Positions 17,862 through 25,689 of a stretch of 64,000 bases of DNA are shown piece after piece. The position numbers and the translations under genes were made by a program. Every line of letters begins with the position of its first letter. The stretch's first letter is position 1. The notes beneath the pieces were generated by a model. It had not been told where the DNA came from, ran no database searches, and worked only from the letters and a program-made list of their open reading frames with translations. This DNA is from Nitrincola iocasae (GTDB lineage: Bacteria; Pseudomonadota; Gammaproteobacteria; Pseudomonadales; Balneatricaceae): NCBI RefSeq assembly GCF_008727795.1, contig NZ_CP044222.1, positions 310,001 through 374,000 of the forward strand. Reading direction: 5' to 3'.

Positions 17862-19175
17862 GTGACAAAAATACCTAATCGAGCAGTACCCGCCGGTCGA
17901 CTTTCACGCATGGCCCATATGGGCGGTTTGGCAACACGCCTGGCGGGCGGCATGTTGGCTGAGGGTGCGCGTCAGATGGCCTCGGGTAAACGCCCGTCTT
18001 CCCGAGATATGCTGATTACGCCAGCCAATGTTCGCCGTGTGGCTGACAAACTTTCACACCTGCGTGGCGCGGCAATGAAAATTGGCCAGTTGCTGTCAAT
18101 GGATGCTGGTGACCTGCTTCCTCCTGAACTGTCTGAGCTGTTATCAGTATTGCGTGCTGGTGCCAATCCCATGCCCATGCTGCAACTGGCGACCATTATG
18201 GAAACCTCCCTGGGCGAGGACTGGCAGTCACATTTCAGTCAGTTTGGTTTCACCCCGGTTGCGGCGGCATCCATAGGGCAGGTGCACAAAGCGCTGGATC
18301 ATCAGGGCCGGGCACTGGCACTGAAAATACAATATCCCGGTGTGCGTCAGAGCATTGATTCAGATGTGGATAATGTCATGACTCTGCTGAAAATGTCGCG
18401 ACTGCTACCCGCGGGTGTGATTGCTGATGAGTTAATTGAGGAAGCCAAAGCTCAACTGCATGCCGAGGCTGACTATCACCTGGAAGCGCAGCATTTGCTG
18501 GCCTATAAAGCCTTGCTGGCGGATGATCTGAGTTTCAGGGTGCCACAATGTTATCCGGAACTTTGCAGTGAAAACCTGCTGGTGATGTCATTTGAGCAGG
18601 GTGTTACGGTTGAATCTCTGACGGGTTATTCACTGGAGGAACGCAATCGTTGTGCCGGACTACTATTGCAGTTGCTGTTTCGTGAGCTGTTCGAATTTGG
18701 TCGTGTGCAGACAGATCCAAACTTTGCCAATTTCCTCTATGACCCTGATAACGGCCAACTGGTATTGTTGGATTTTGGCGCCACACGTTTTTATTCCCCC
18801 GCCCTTATCGAGTCTTACCGCCAGCTTTTCCAGGCCGGACTAATCCAGGACCGTCAGCAACTGTTGGATGCAGCCACGCAGATTGGCTACTTTAGTGAGC
18901 AGGTCACTGCGTCGCAGCAGCAAGCGGTGCTGGAGCTCTTCGAGTTAGCGCTGGAGCCTTTGCGTTCGGATAATTATAACTTTTCCGCCACGGACCTGGC
19001 GCGACGTTTACGTGATCAGGGTATGGAGCTGAGTATGCGTGAAGGTTACTGGCATTCACCACCGGTTGATGCGTTGTTTTTACATCGCAAGTTAGCCGGG
19101 CTGTATCTGTTGTTTGCTCGCCTCGGTGTTTCTTTAGCATGTCGTGATATACTAAAACCTTGGTTAACAAACTGA
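17862..19175 (+). CDS. ABC1/ADCK3 (UbiB-related) atypical kinase
   Basis: The protein is an ABC1-family kinase-like ATPase related to yeast Coq8, human ADCK3 and bacterial UbiB, usually linked to quinone biosynthesis or lipid homeostasis. The family KxGQ motif appears as KIGQLLSMD (about residue 67), the alanine-rich nucleotide loop as AAASIGQVHKA (about 133), then LALKIQYPGV, ADYHLEAQ, DPNFANFLYD and LLDFGAT. No C-terminal membrane pair like that of UbiB was seen, so it resembles the ADCK3 branch more than the ubiJEB gene. The GTG start has AAGGAG seven bases upstream. It stands alone after pomB, 46 bp before a thioesterase gene. Confidence 0.88.
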   Translation: MTKIPNRAVPAGRLSRMAHMGGLATRLAGGMLAEGARQMASGKRPSSRDMLITPANVRRVADKLSHLRGAAMKIGQLLSMDAGDLLPPELSELLSVLRAGANPMPMLQLATIMETSLGEDWQSHFSQFGFTPVAAASIGQVHKALDHQGRALALKIQYPGVRQSIDSDVDNVMTLLKMSRLLPAGVIADELIEEAKAQLHAEADYHLEAQHLLAYKALLADDLSFRVPQCYPELCSENLLVMSFEQGVTVESLTGYSLEERNRCAGLLLQLLFRELFEFGRVQTDPNFANFLYDPDNGQLVLLDFGATRFYSPALIESYRQLFQAGLIQDRQQLLDAATQIGYFSEQVTASQQQAVLELFELALEPLRSDNYNFSATDLARRLRDQGMELSMREGYWHSPPVDALFLHRKLAGLYLLFARLGVSLACRDILKPWLTN

Positions 19176-19219
19176 TTATTCAAGGTACTTATTCAAGGCA
19201 CTTACTCAAGGAACTATCC

Positions 19220-19609
19220 ATGTTTACACAGACAGTGACACCCGCTTTTTACGATACTGATGGTCTGGGGCATATTAACAACACCCGTGTGCCCCAGTGG
19301 TTTGAAGGGGCTCGGAATGAGCTTTTCCGTATTTTCACTCCCGATCTGGATATGAAAAAATGGCAACTGATACTGGCGCGTATTGAGGTGGATTTCGTTG
19401 GTGAACTGTTTTATGGCAAGGATGTCGAAATCCGCACCACAGTCAGTCGTATCGGTAGCAGCTCGTTTAGCGTGCATCAGGAAGCCTGGCAACAGGGAGT
19501 GCTTGGAGCCAAAGGTGAAGCTGTGATGGTGCGCTATGACTTCGCTGCTGCCAAAGCACTGCCGCTCAGTGATGAGCAAAAAACCGCCCTGGAGCTTCAC
19601 CAGGCATAA
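19220..19609 (+). CDS. acyl-CoA thioesterase, 4HBT hotdog family
   Basis: A 129-residue single hotdog-fold protein of the 4-hydroxybenzoyl-CoA thioesterase type. The characteristic opening TPAFYDTDGLGHINN holds the catalytic aspartate (about residue 13), followed by the helix region and the KDVEIRTTVSRIGSSSFSVH strand pair. Such proteins hydrolyse acyl-CoA or acyl-ACP thioesters; the substrate cannot be read from sequence. The ATG at 19220 is preceded by CAAGGA; the open frame extends 20 codons upstream into the end of the ABC1 kinase gene, but those residues do not fit the family. Confidence 0.87.
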   Translation: MFTQTVTPAFYDTDGLGHINNTRVPQWFEGARNELFRIFTPDLDMKKWQLILARIEVDFVGELFYGKDVEIRTTVSRIGSSSFSVHQEAWQQGVLGAKGEAVMVRYDFAAAKALPLSDEQKTALELHQA

Positions 19610-19694
19610 ATCAGTAGGCAGAGTGTAAGGATTCCTATTCCGTCACGACTAGGTAGTTATACAGTCACGGTAATACACGATTCAGGATAATGTG

Positions 19695-20657
19695 ATGAAA
19701 GATACTCTGCCACTATTGATCGCAACAGATTTCCGTCCTCTACAGCGTGAGGGGGTGGGTGTGCTGCAGGCGAATATTACCCTCAAGTGCAATCAATCCT
19801 GCTTTCACTGTCATGTTGCCTCCAGTCCAAAACGCACTGAAATGATGAGCGATGAGGCATTGGAGCTGCTACTGCAAATGCTTGATCAGCACCCGGAGAT
19901 ACACACGCTGGATATTACCGGCGGCGCACCTGAACTGCATCCGCGCTTTCAGTGGCTGGTCAGACAAGCGCGTCAGCGCGGTGTGACGGTGATCGATCGT
20001 TGCAATCTCACTATCTTGTCCGAACCTGGTTTTGAGAAGATGGCGGCCTTTTTGGCTGAGCAGCAGGTCGATATTGTGGCATCTCTGCCCTGTTATTCGG
20101 CTGACAATGTCAATGCACAGCGGGGCGATGGGGTATTTGATGCCAGTATTGCCGGGTTGCAACAACTGAATGCACTGGGTTATGGCAAAGAAGGCACAGG
20201 GTTGACGTTAAACCTGGTGTATAACCCTTTGGGCCCGGCTTTACCACCCGCGCAGGTTGAACTGGAAGCCGCTTACAAGCGCGAGTTGAAGGTGCACTTC
20301 GGCATAGCGTTCAACCAGCTGTTTACCCTGGCGAATATGCCGATTCAGCGCTTTGGCAGCACCTTGATCAGCAAGGGGCAGTTCAGCAGCTATATGCAGC
20401 TATTAAAAGATAACTTCAATGCCGCCACGCTACCTGATCTGATGTGTCGGAATACCCTGTCAGTGGACTATCTGGGTCAGGTGTATGATTGCGATTTTAA
20501 CCAGCAGCTTAAACTCCATGCTGGCAGTGCAGTTGAGCCCCTGCATTTACGTGACTACCTGGATCTGGACCTGAAAGGTCTGCCAATCAAGGTGGCAGAC
20601 CATTGCTATGGCTGTACTGCGGGTCAGGGTAGCAGTTGTGGCGGTGCACTATCCTGA
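19695..20657 (+). CDS. arsS: ArsS-like radical SAM enzyme (arsenosugar biosynthesis)
   Basis: A radical SAM protein of about 320 residues with the iron-sulfur motif CNQSCFHC (CxxxCxxC, near residue 34) and LDITGGAPELHP, a typical GGxPEL variant. The C-terminal DUF3641-like half ends with the cysteine-rich tail HCYGCTAGQGSSCGG, characteristic of the ArsS family that transfers an adenosyl group to dimethylated arsenic. The two downstream glycosyltransferase-like genes are the usual partners of this family. Some relatives use selenocysteine in this tail; here all positions are ordinary cysteine codons. ATG at 19695 is chosen from spacing to AGGA. The substrate assignment is by family, not proven. 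Confidence 0.85.
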   Translation: MKDTLPLLIATDFRPLQREGVGVLQANITLKCNQSCFHCHVASSPKRTEMMSDEALELLLQMLDQHPEIHTLDITGGAPELHPRFQWLVRQARQRGVTVIDRCNLTILSEPGFEKMAAFLAEQQVDIVASLPCYSADNVNAQRGDGVFDASIAGLQQLNALGYGKEGTGLTLNLVYNPLGPALPPAQVELEAAYKRELKVHFGIAFNQLFTLANMPIQRFGSTLISKGQFSSYMQLLKDNFNAATLPDLMCRNTLSVDYLGQVYDCDFNQQLKLHAGSAVEPLHLRDYLDLDLKGLPIKVADHCYGCTAGQGSSCGGALS

Positions 20658-20660
20658 CTG

Positions 20661-21527
20661 CTATTTTAACAACAGGCTGATCCGCTCACGGGTAGAGCTA
20701 TCCATTGCCTCCAGGGGTGTCACCAGGCCACTGGCCAGGGCGCGGTGGGCAATCGATTCCGGCCAGGTTTGCGCCAGTAGCCTGATGGCTGTGAGGGCTA
20801 TTTTCTCAGCGCGTTGTGCGTTCTTCAGCAGGTTACTAATGGCATAATCGGCACTGACATGGGGTTCTTTGGGGTGCCAGCAGTCGTAGTCTGTCACCAT
20901 ACCCAGGGAGGCGTAGGCTATCTGGGCTTCCCGCGCCAGACGCGCTTCCGGCATATTGGTCATACCGATAATGCCCGCTCCCAGACTACGGTACCAATGA
21001 GACTCTGCCTGAGTGGAAAATTGCGGCCCTTCTATACAGATATAGGTTTTATGCTGGTGTAGTTTGACGGCCTCCTCGCCTGGTAATTGCTGTACGGCAT
21101 CGGCAAGCAGGCTGGTCAGGGCGGGGCAGACGGGTTGAGACAGGGCAACATGGGCGACGGCACCCGCGCCAAAAAAACTATTCGGGCGTTGTCGGGTCAT
21201 ATCGATATATTGATCCGGCAGTACCATATCCAGCGGCGCGATCTCCTCACTTAGGGAGCCTACCGCTGAAAAGGAGATCAGGTAGCGCACACCTAGCTGT
21301 TTCATTGCATAAATATTGGCCTGATAGGGCACTTCACCCGGCAGTAGCCGGTGCCCTCGTCCGTGGCGTGCCAGAAAAACCACCGGGATTCCCTGTATCC
21401 GGCCACTAACAAGGCTGTCCGAGGGAACGCCATAAGGGGTGCTGAGCTGATGTTCCTGACGATCTTCAAGGTCGGGCATATCGTACAAGCCACTGCCGCC
21501 GAGGATGCCGATTTTTATGTCTGTCAT
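20661..21527 (-). CDS. S-methyl-5'-thioinosine / methylthioadenosine phosphorylase-like enzyme
   Basis: A purine nucleoside phosphorylase of the MTAP branch: GILGGSGLYD at the N-terminus, FLARHGRGHRLLP, IEGPQFSTQAES, GMTNMPEARLAREA and TDYDCWHP. The NMPEA form is the one I associate with bacterial methylthioinosine phosphorylases such as that of Pseudomonas, in which deamination precedes phosphorolysis. The 288-residue length is slightly long for that group. It converges on arsS with only three bases between the stop codons. An inference: in this neighbourhood it could also release adenine from the arsenic-adenosyl product before sugar transfer. Confidence 0.83.
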   Translation of the reverse strand: MTDIKIGILGGSGLYDMPDLEDRQEHQLSTPYGVPSDSLVSGRIQGIPVVFLARHGRGHRLLPGEVPYQANIYAMKQLGVRYLISFSAVGSLSEEIAPLDMVLPDQYIDMTRQRPNSFFGAGAVAHVALSQPVCPALTSLLADAVQQLPGEEAVKLHQHKTYICIEGPQFSTQAESHWYRSLGAGIIGMTNMPEARLAREAQIAYASLGMVTDYDCWHPKEPHVSADYAISNLLKNAQRAEKIALTAIRLLAQTWPESIAHRALASGLVTPLEAMDSSTRERISLLLK

Positions 21528-21688
21528 GCTGTTATCCTAATACACTGCGAGAGTCTGCACAGGGGGAGGCAGATACTTATACTGAGTCGAAACCGAGCCT
21601 TAAAACTTACACCAGCTGTGTAAGGAAACCCAGTTGAATCCGACTTCAGCGTTAATAAAGTAACATAAACAGGGCTAAAGGAGCTGCC

Positions 21689-21754
21689 GTGCCAAAACGC
21701 CTGATACTACTCGGGGGGTGGTCATGCTCATTAAACAGTTGTCAGGACATTTAA
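21689..21754 (+). pseudogene. short coupled ORF, possible remnant of an FAD/NAD-binding oxidoreductase start
   Basis: A GTG codon 5 bp after AAAGGAG opens a 21-codon frame (PKRLILLGGW...) ending at TAATG on the glycosyltransferase start. If one G of the run of six Gs at about 21713-21718 is ignored, the frame reads PKRLILLGGGHAH, the dinucleotide-binding opening of pyridine nucleotide-disulfide oxidoreductases, before meeting a stop. This suggests a decayed gene start now serving as a leader for translation of the next gene. It may also simply be a leader peptide. Confidence 0.35.
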
Positions 21755-22446
21755 TGACTAAAGCAGCCGATATTTCGATTATCCTGCCAATTCTGAATGA
21801 GTCAGAAACACTTAGACGTGAGCTGCCAAGGCTGAAGCAGCTGAGTCAGCAGGGCTGTGAACTGATCTTTGTCGATGGTGGCAGTCGGGATGATTCGGTT
21901 GTCCAACTGCAGGCTGCAGGAATGTATGTAGTGCACTCAGAACCTGGGCGGGCCATACAGATGAATCTGGGAGCCAGCCAGGCTGGCACTGAACTGCTGG
22001 TATTTTTGCATATAGATACTCGTCTGCCCGACAAGGCTCCGGACCTTGTTCGTACCGCCTTGAATGCTACCGGTCAGGGTGGCCAATGGGGGCGGTTTGA
22101 TGTGTATATTGAAGGGCGCCACCCGATGCTTAAGCTGGTGGGCTGGATGATGAATCAACGCTCGCGCCTGACAGGAATTGCTACCGGGGATCAGACACTG
22201 TTTATGCAACGTGACCTGTTTAAGCGGGTAGGTGGTTTTCCTCAGCAGCCTTTAATGGAGGATATTGAGATGAGCCGGCGTCTAAAGCAATTATCCCGGC
22301 CTGTTTGTCTTAAGGACCGGGTATATACATCTGGTCGGCGTTGGGAACAAAGCGGTGTCTGGCGCACGATAGGGCTGATGTGGTGGCTGCGCTTTGCCTA
22401 CTGGCGCGGTGTGTCAGCTGAACGACTGGTAAGGTTATATCGATGA
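21754..22446 (+). CDS. family 2 glycosyltransferase of the arsenosugar-associated group
   Basis: A 230-residue GT-A glycosyltransferase: SIILPILNESETL opening, nucleotide-sugar aspartates in ELIFVDGGSRDDS and FLHIDTRLP, and a membrane-proximal C-terminus rich in W and R. It resembles the small family 2 transferases annotated TIGR04283 that sit beside ArsS-type radical SAM genes and are proposed to process the adenosyl-arsenic intermediate. ATG at 21754 is chosen because it follows CAGGA and a coupled TAATG; a longer frame from 21718 is possible. The gene overlaps the next by ATGA. Confidence 0.82.
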   Translation: MTKAADISIILPILNESETLRRELPRLKQLSQQGCELIFVDGGSRDDSVVQLQAAGMYVVHSEPGRAIQMNLGASQAGTELLVFLHIDTRLPDKAPDLVRTALNATGQGGQWGRFDVYIEGRHPMLKLVGWMMNQRSRLTGIATGDQTLFMQRDLFKRVGGFPQQPLMEDIEMSRRLKQLSRPVCLKDRVYTSGRRWEQSGVWRTIGLMWWLRFAYWRGVSAERLVRLYR

Positions 22447-23075
22447 ACACACGTATTGTCATTTTTGCCAAAGCACCTCGTCCTGGGCTGGTAAAAACCC
22501 GTTTGATTCCAGCGCTTGGGGCTGACGGTGCGGCCGCGTTGGCTGGCTACCTGCTCCACTCAACACTGGAAGAGGTTCGTCACAGTCAGGCTGATAGCGT
22601 CGAGCTCTGCGCTGAACCGGCATTTGATGATCCTGCCTGGCAGGGAGTCAGTTTTCCTGAGAACATCAGTTTGAGTTATCAGGGGGCAGGTGATTTGGGT
22701 GAGCGGATGGCGCGGGTGGTGCAGCGGGTAGTGAGTCAGGGAGAGCGGGTGATCCTGATCGGAACGGATTGCCCGGGTTTAACCCGACAGAAGTTGAACG
22801 AAGCGATTGCTGCATTGCAGACTCAGCGGGCGGTGATGTTTGAAGCACTGGATGGTGGATATACCCTGCTGGGGTTACAGGCGTTTGATCCTGCTTTATT
22901 TACACAGATCGCCTGGAGTACCGACAAGGTGAGTGAGCAAACGCATCTGGCTTTTTCCCGTTTAGGCTGGCAGTGTAAAGTATTAGGCCGACTTGCAGAT
23001 ATAGATCGGCCAGAGGATCTGCGTGGCTTGCCATCCACTTGGCGGCCTGCTGTCGAATTACTTATCAATGAGTGA
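22443..23075 (+). CDS. DUF2064 glycosyltransferase-like protein (arsenosugar-associated)
   Basis: A 210-residue nucleotidyl/glycosyl-transferase fold protein with the family opening IFAKAPRPGLVKTRL, LIGTDCPGL and EALDGGYTLLGL. This is the DUF2064/TIGR04282 group, regularly found next to the TIGR04283 transferase upstream. The pair overlaps by four bases and probably works as one functional unit. The reaction is not established in this sequence; it may build or activate the sugar that becomes the arsenosugar aglycone partner. Its stop overlaps the sigma-factor start by eight bases. Confidence 0.82.
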   Translation: MNTRIVIFAKAPRPGLVKTRLIPALGADGAAALAGYLLHSTLEEVRHSQADSVELCAEPAFDDPAWQGVSFPENISLSYQGAGDLGERMARVVQRVVSQGERVILIGTDCPGLTRQKLNEAIAALQTQRAVMFEALDGGYTLLGLQAFDPALFTQIAWSTDKVSEQTHLAFSRLGWQCKVLGRLADIDRPEDLRGLPSTWRPAVELLINE

Positions 23076-23706
23076 ATGGCAAACCATGTCTGAGCCGCAA
23101 ACACAAAGACCAGCAGCTGCAGCAAGCCGGGTACATGCCCGGGACACAGTGGATCTGAATCAACGCTTGGGTAATTTACGGCCCAGACTACTGGCGTTTG
23201 CCCGTTTACAGCTGAGTGACCGGGACATGGCTGAAGATGTGACTCAGGAAGCTATCACCGCCGCATGGCAGGGGCTGGCTGAGTTTCGTGGTGAATCGCA
23301 ATTTGAAACCTGGGTGTTTGGCATACTGCGCTTCAAAATTATTGATGAGATTCGCCGTAAAAAAGCCTTTAAGCCGGTTAGCCTCGATGAAGCCAGTCTG
23401 GCAGATATCGATGGTTTTTTTAAAACCAGCGAGTCCTGGGACAAAGCCAGTGCGCCAGCAAGCTGGAGTGAGCCAGATCAGGCACTGGAGCAGGATCAGT
23501 TTTGGCAGGTGTTTGATATTTGTGTATTTCATTTGCCGGAAAATACCGCCAGGGTGTATTCCCTGCGTGAAATGATCGGTCTGGACACGCAGGAGATCTG
23601 TGACCTGTTGCAGATCAGTGAACAGAACTGCTGGGTGATTCTGCATCGGGCCCGCCTGAAGTTACGTGCCTGCCTGGAAAATGGCTGGTTCCTGAAAACG
23701 AGGTAA
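23068..23706 (+). CDS. ECF-like RNA polymerase sigma factor
   Basis: A 213-residue sigma-70 family factor with region 2 (LAFARLQLSDRDMAEDVTQE through TAAWQGLAEFRGES and the -10 recognition helix FETWVFGILRFKIIDEIRR) and region 4 (REMIGLDTQEICDLLQISEQ, then NCWVILHRARLKLRACLE). There is a long acidic spacer between the two regions (about residues 105-140). It resembles the group annotated TIGR02943. The start at 23068 overlaps the upstream stop; an alternative ATG at 23086 would trim six residues. A putative zinc anti-sigma gene follows seven bases later. Confidence 0.85.
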   Translation: MSEWQTMSEPQTQRPAAAASRVHARDTVDLNQRLGNLRPRLLAFARLQLSDRDMAEDVTQEAITAAWQGLAEFRGESQFETWVFGILRFKIIDEIRRKKAFKPVSLDEASLADIDGFFKTSESWDKASAPASWSEPDQALEQDQFWQVFDICVFHLPENTARVYSLREMIGLDTQEICDLLQISEQNCWVILHRARLKLRACLENGWFLKTR

Positions 23707-23713
23707 TGAACCC

Positions 23714-23929
23714 ATGAAATCGATGCGCTCCTGTAAGCACGCAACTGAATTGATGTCTCAGCAATATGATCGCAGCCTGAAAAGACCTGAGCGCTTATGG
23801 TTAGCTACGCATTTGATGATGTGTTATCACTGTCGGCGTTGTCATAAGCAATTCAGCCTGCTGGAACAATCCTGCCAGGCACGACGTGAGCAGATGGAAC
23901 AGAGCCCTAAAGGCAAACAGGATGATTGA
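23714..23929 (+). CDS. small zinc-finger anti-sigma factor
   Basis: A 71-residue protein with CKHATELMSQQYDRSL near the N-terminus and HLMMCYHCRRC in the middle, which fits the HxxxCxxC zinc-binding motif of ZAS-type anti-sigma factors. There is no membrane segment, so it is a soluble antagonist. Its place directly after the sigma gene makes it the likely partner, releasing the sigma factor on a thiol-reactive or metal stress. Given the upstream arsenic-related genes, arsenic binding to this cysteine cluster is an attractive but unproven idea. Confidence 0.8.
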   Translation: MKSMRSCKHATELMSQQYDRSLKRPERLWLATHLMMCYHCRRCHKQFSLLEQSCQARREQMEQSPKGKQDD

Positions 23930-23932
23930 TCT

Positions 23933-24397
23933 ATGCGTAACCGCCTGAAAACCTTAATACCACCACCTGTCTATCTGTTGAGCTTTGCCGCTTTGATGTG
24001 GTTGATGCACCGTTACGTTCCACTCTATTACTGGCTGGATATGCCCTGGCGTTACGCAGGTCCGGCGTTAATTCTTCTGGCTGGACTCTCCGATCTCTGG
24101 TCACTGAGTCTGTTCCTGAAACTCCATACCACCCCTAACCCCATGCGACCTGGTGCGGCGACACACCTGGTGACCACCGGGTTGTATCGCTACTCACGTA
24201 ATCCTATGTACTTAGGCATGCTGTTGATGCTGATAGGCTGGTGGATCTGGCTGGGCAGTCTGACCCCGATACTACTGCTGCCGGTGTTTATCTATGCGTT
24301 GGTGAAAATGCAAATCGAACCGGAAGAGGAGGCGCTGGAAGCTCACTTTGGTGATCGCTATCGCGACTATAAGAGCAGCGTTCGTCGCTGGTTGTAA
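23933..24397 (+). CDS. isoprenylcysteine carboxyl methyltransferase (ICMT)-family membrane protein
   Basis: A 154-residue integral membrane protein with about four hydrophobic segments and the ICMT/PEMT signature GLYRYSRNPMYLGMLLMLIG (residues 83-102) followed by EPEEEALEAHFGDRYRDYKS. Bacterial members methylate small or lipid substrates with S-adenosylmethionine; most have unknown targets. It starts three bases after the anti-sigma stop, so it belongs to the same operon. Its stop codon TAA is the first three bases of the 30-bp direct repeat that bounds the CRISPR island. Confidence 0.86.
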   Translation: MRNRLKTLIPPPVYLLSFAALMWLMHRYVPLYYWLDMPWRYAGPALILLAGLSDLWSLSLFLKLHTTPNPMRPGAATHLVTTGLYRYSRNPMYLGMLLMLIGWWIWLGSLTPILLLPVFIYALVKMQIEPEEEALEAHFGDRYRDYKSSVRRWL

Positions 24398-24424
24398 AGA
24401 GCACGACATTTCGTAGCGCTTGTG
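24395..24424 (+). repeat. 30-bp direct repeat, left copy flanking the CRISPR-Cas island
   Basis: A stretch starting TAAAGAGCACGAC and ending GTAGCGCTTGTG is repeated without mismatch at 42424-42453 in the same orientation, 18,029 bp away. The flanking bases differ. It starts on the ICMT stop codon. The two copies frame the regulator, cas operon and array, as an attachment or insertion duplication would. No integrase gene lies between them. Confidence 0.9.
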
Positions 24425-24566
24425 AGTATAAGGGTCAGGTCGCCAAGCTCGTTAAGGATTCTTATTCTGAGAAAGACATGCACTGTTGGCTTTCTACCAT
24501 TGCCCATTTCTCATACTTTCGATTCGCTTGAATACTTCATACAAAGCGCCAAAGTTACCCGTGCTA

Positions 24567-24656
24567 ATGATCGGTCTGGATACACAAGAGATCTGTGACC
24601 TGTTGCAGATCCGTGAGCAGATGGAACAGAGCCCTAAAGGCAAACAGGATGCGTGA
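24567..24656 (+). pseudogene. chimeric fragment of the sigma and anti-sigma genes
   Basis: The 24398-24750 gap holds the direct repeat and this 30-codon frame. Its first half copies the sigma gene from 23572 (MIGLDTQEICDLLQI) and its second half copies the last codons of the anti-sigma gene from 23884 (REQMEQSPKGKQD). The join removes about 260 bp yet keeps the reading frame. The sigma half differs from the intact gene only at three synonymous positions; the anti-sigma half is nearly identical. It looks like a rearranged duplicate left near the island boundary rather than a working gene. I see nothing else recognisable in the gap. Confidence 0.8.
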
Positions 24657-24750
24657 CAGGTAGTGCGATTGCCCTGGTGACTATCCGACTAATGAAGCCG
24701 AATGCCGGTTGTTCATAAGGAAACATCTGTCTATAGTCCATAAGGAATAC

Positions 24751-25602
24751 ATGGATGACAGGGAGCGTATTGTGAGCAACGAACAAAGTACCGAAGCGCG
24801 TGCCTGGTTGATCGAACTGCTCGCCTGGTGGGAAGGGCGGGTTAATACCTCCCCTCTGCAGCGCTACTTCAACATCAGCCGGCAAAGTGCCAGCAAGCAT
24901 CTGAACCAGTACCTGGAGCAATATCCGGGAGCGCTTGAGTACCGCAGTGACATCAAGGCTTATATTCCTGCAGCCTCGTTCCGGTATCACCATATCAGCG
25001 GTGATGTCGCCGAATACCTCAATTGGGTGACCGGCATCGCGCCCGCACCGCCCGACAACAAACTGCACCATCATGTCATCCAGCATCCACCCCGCCATAT
25101 CTCACCCGATATCATCCGGCCACTGGTCATTGCACTGAGAGAGCGTCGTCGTGTCGATGTCGAGTATCAGTCTGTCTCCAGTGCTGACTCAGAAGAGCGC
25201 CTCATCTCGCCCCATACCTTTGTTAACACCGGCCTGCGTTGGCATGTGAGAGCCTGGTGCGAGAAAAACCAGGATTACCGCGACTTTGTGCTCAGCCGAT
25301 TCCGTGGCCAGCCCGATCTTCAGGATGGAGTATCGGAGTACACCGCGGAGCAGGATGTTGCCTGGAACACACAGGTAACACTCATCATTCAACCAGATCC
25401 CCGGCTCAGCGACAGACAAAAAGCTGTGATTGAACGGGACTACCTGATGCAAAACGGCGCGCTGCTCATCCAGACCCGCGCCGCACTGGCCCAGTACACG
25501 CTGCAGGATTTACAGGTGAAAACCAAAATGCTGGATGGCAATCCGGCTGCACAGCAACTGGTGCTGGCGAATTATGAAGAGGTTAAGAGCTGGCTGTTCT
25601 GA
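24751..25602 (+). CDS. WYL-domain transcriptional regulator, BrxR/CapW-like
   Basis: A 283-residue protein with a winged helix-turn-helix at the N-terminus (about residues 10-70, LQRYFNISRQSASKHLNQYL), a WYL domain in the middle (RLISPHTFVNTGLRWHVRAW, then RDFVLSRFRG) and a C-terminal WCX-like region. This architecture and size match BrxR and CapW, repressors found at the front of phage-defence loci. The start at 24751 follows TAAGGA; a longer frame from 24709 is less likely. Two 9-bp direct repeats CATAAGGAA at 24714 and 24739 precede the start and could contribute to autoregulation, though the second doubles as the ribosome site. Confidence 0.82.
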   Translation: MDDRERIVSNEQSTEARAWLIELLAWWEGRVNTSPLQRYFNISRQSASKHLNQYLEQYPGALEYRSDIKAYIPAASFRYHHISGDVAEYLNWVTGIAPAPPDNKLHHHVIQHPPRHISPDIIRPLVIALRERRRVDVEYQSVSSADSEERLISPHTFVNTGLRWHVRAWCEKNQDYRDFVLSRFRGQPDLQDGVSEYTAEQDVAWNTQVTLIIQPDPRLSDRQKAVIERDYLMQNGALLIQTRAALAQYTLQDLQVKTKMLDGNPAAQQLVLANYEEVKSWLF

Positions 25603-25689
25603 AAACCTTTTTCATCCTGAGCAAAGGATGTGTCAATAAACTTTACATGTTTGAATTTACAGTATTTTTTTCATTGGAGTAGGGGCGTA

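Noticed and set aside
19692..20657. Selenocysteine codon in the ArsS-like protein
   Set aside because: Relatives can be selenoproteins, but the frame has no internal TGA and the cysteine positions are ordinary codons.
24398..24566. tRNA or other RNA gene as integration target near the left direct repeat
   Set aside because: No cloverleaf or CCA end was found in or near 24395-24566; the repeat begins on a protein stop codon instead.
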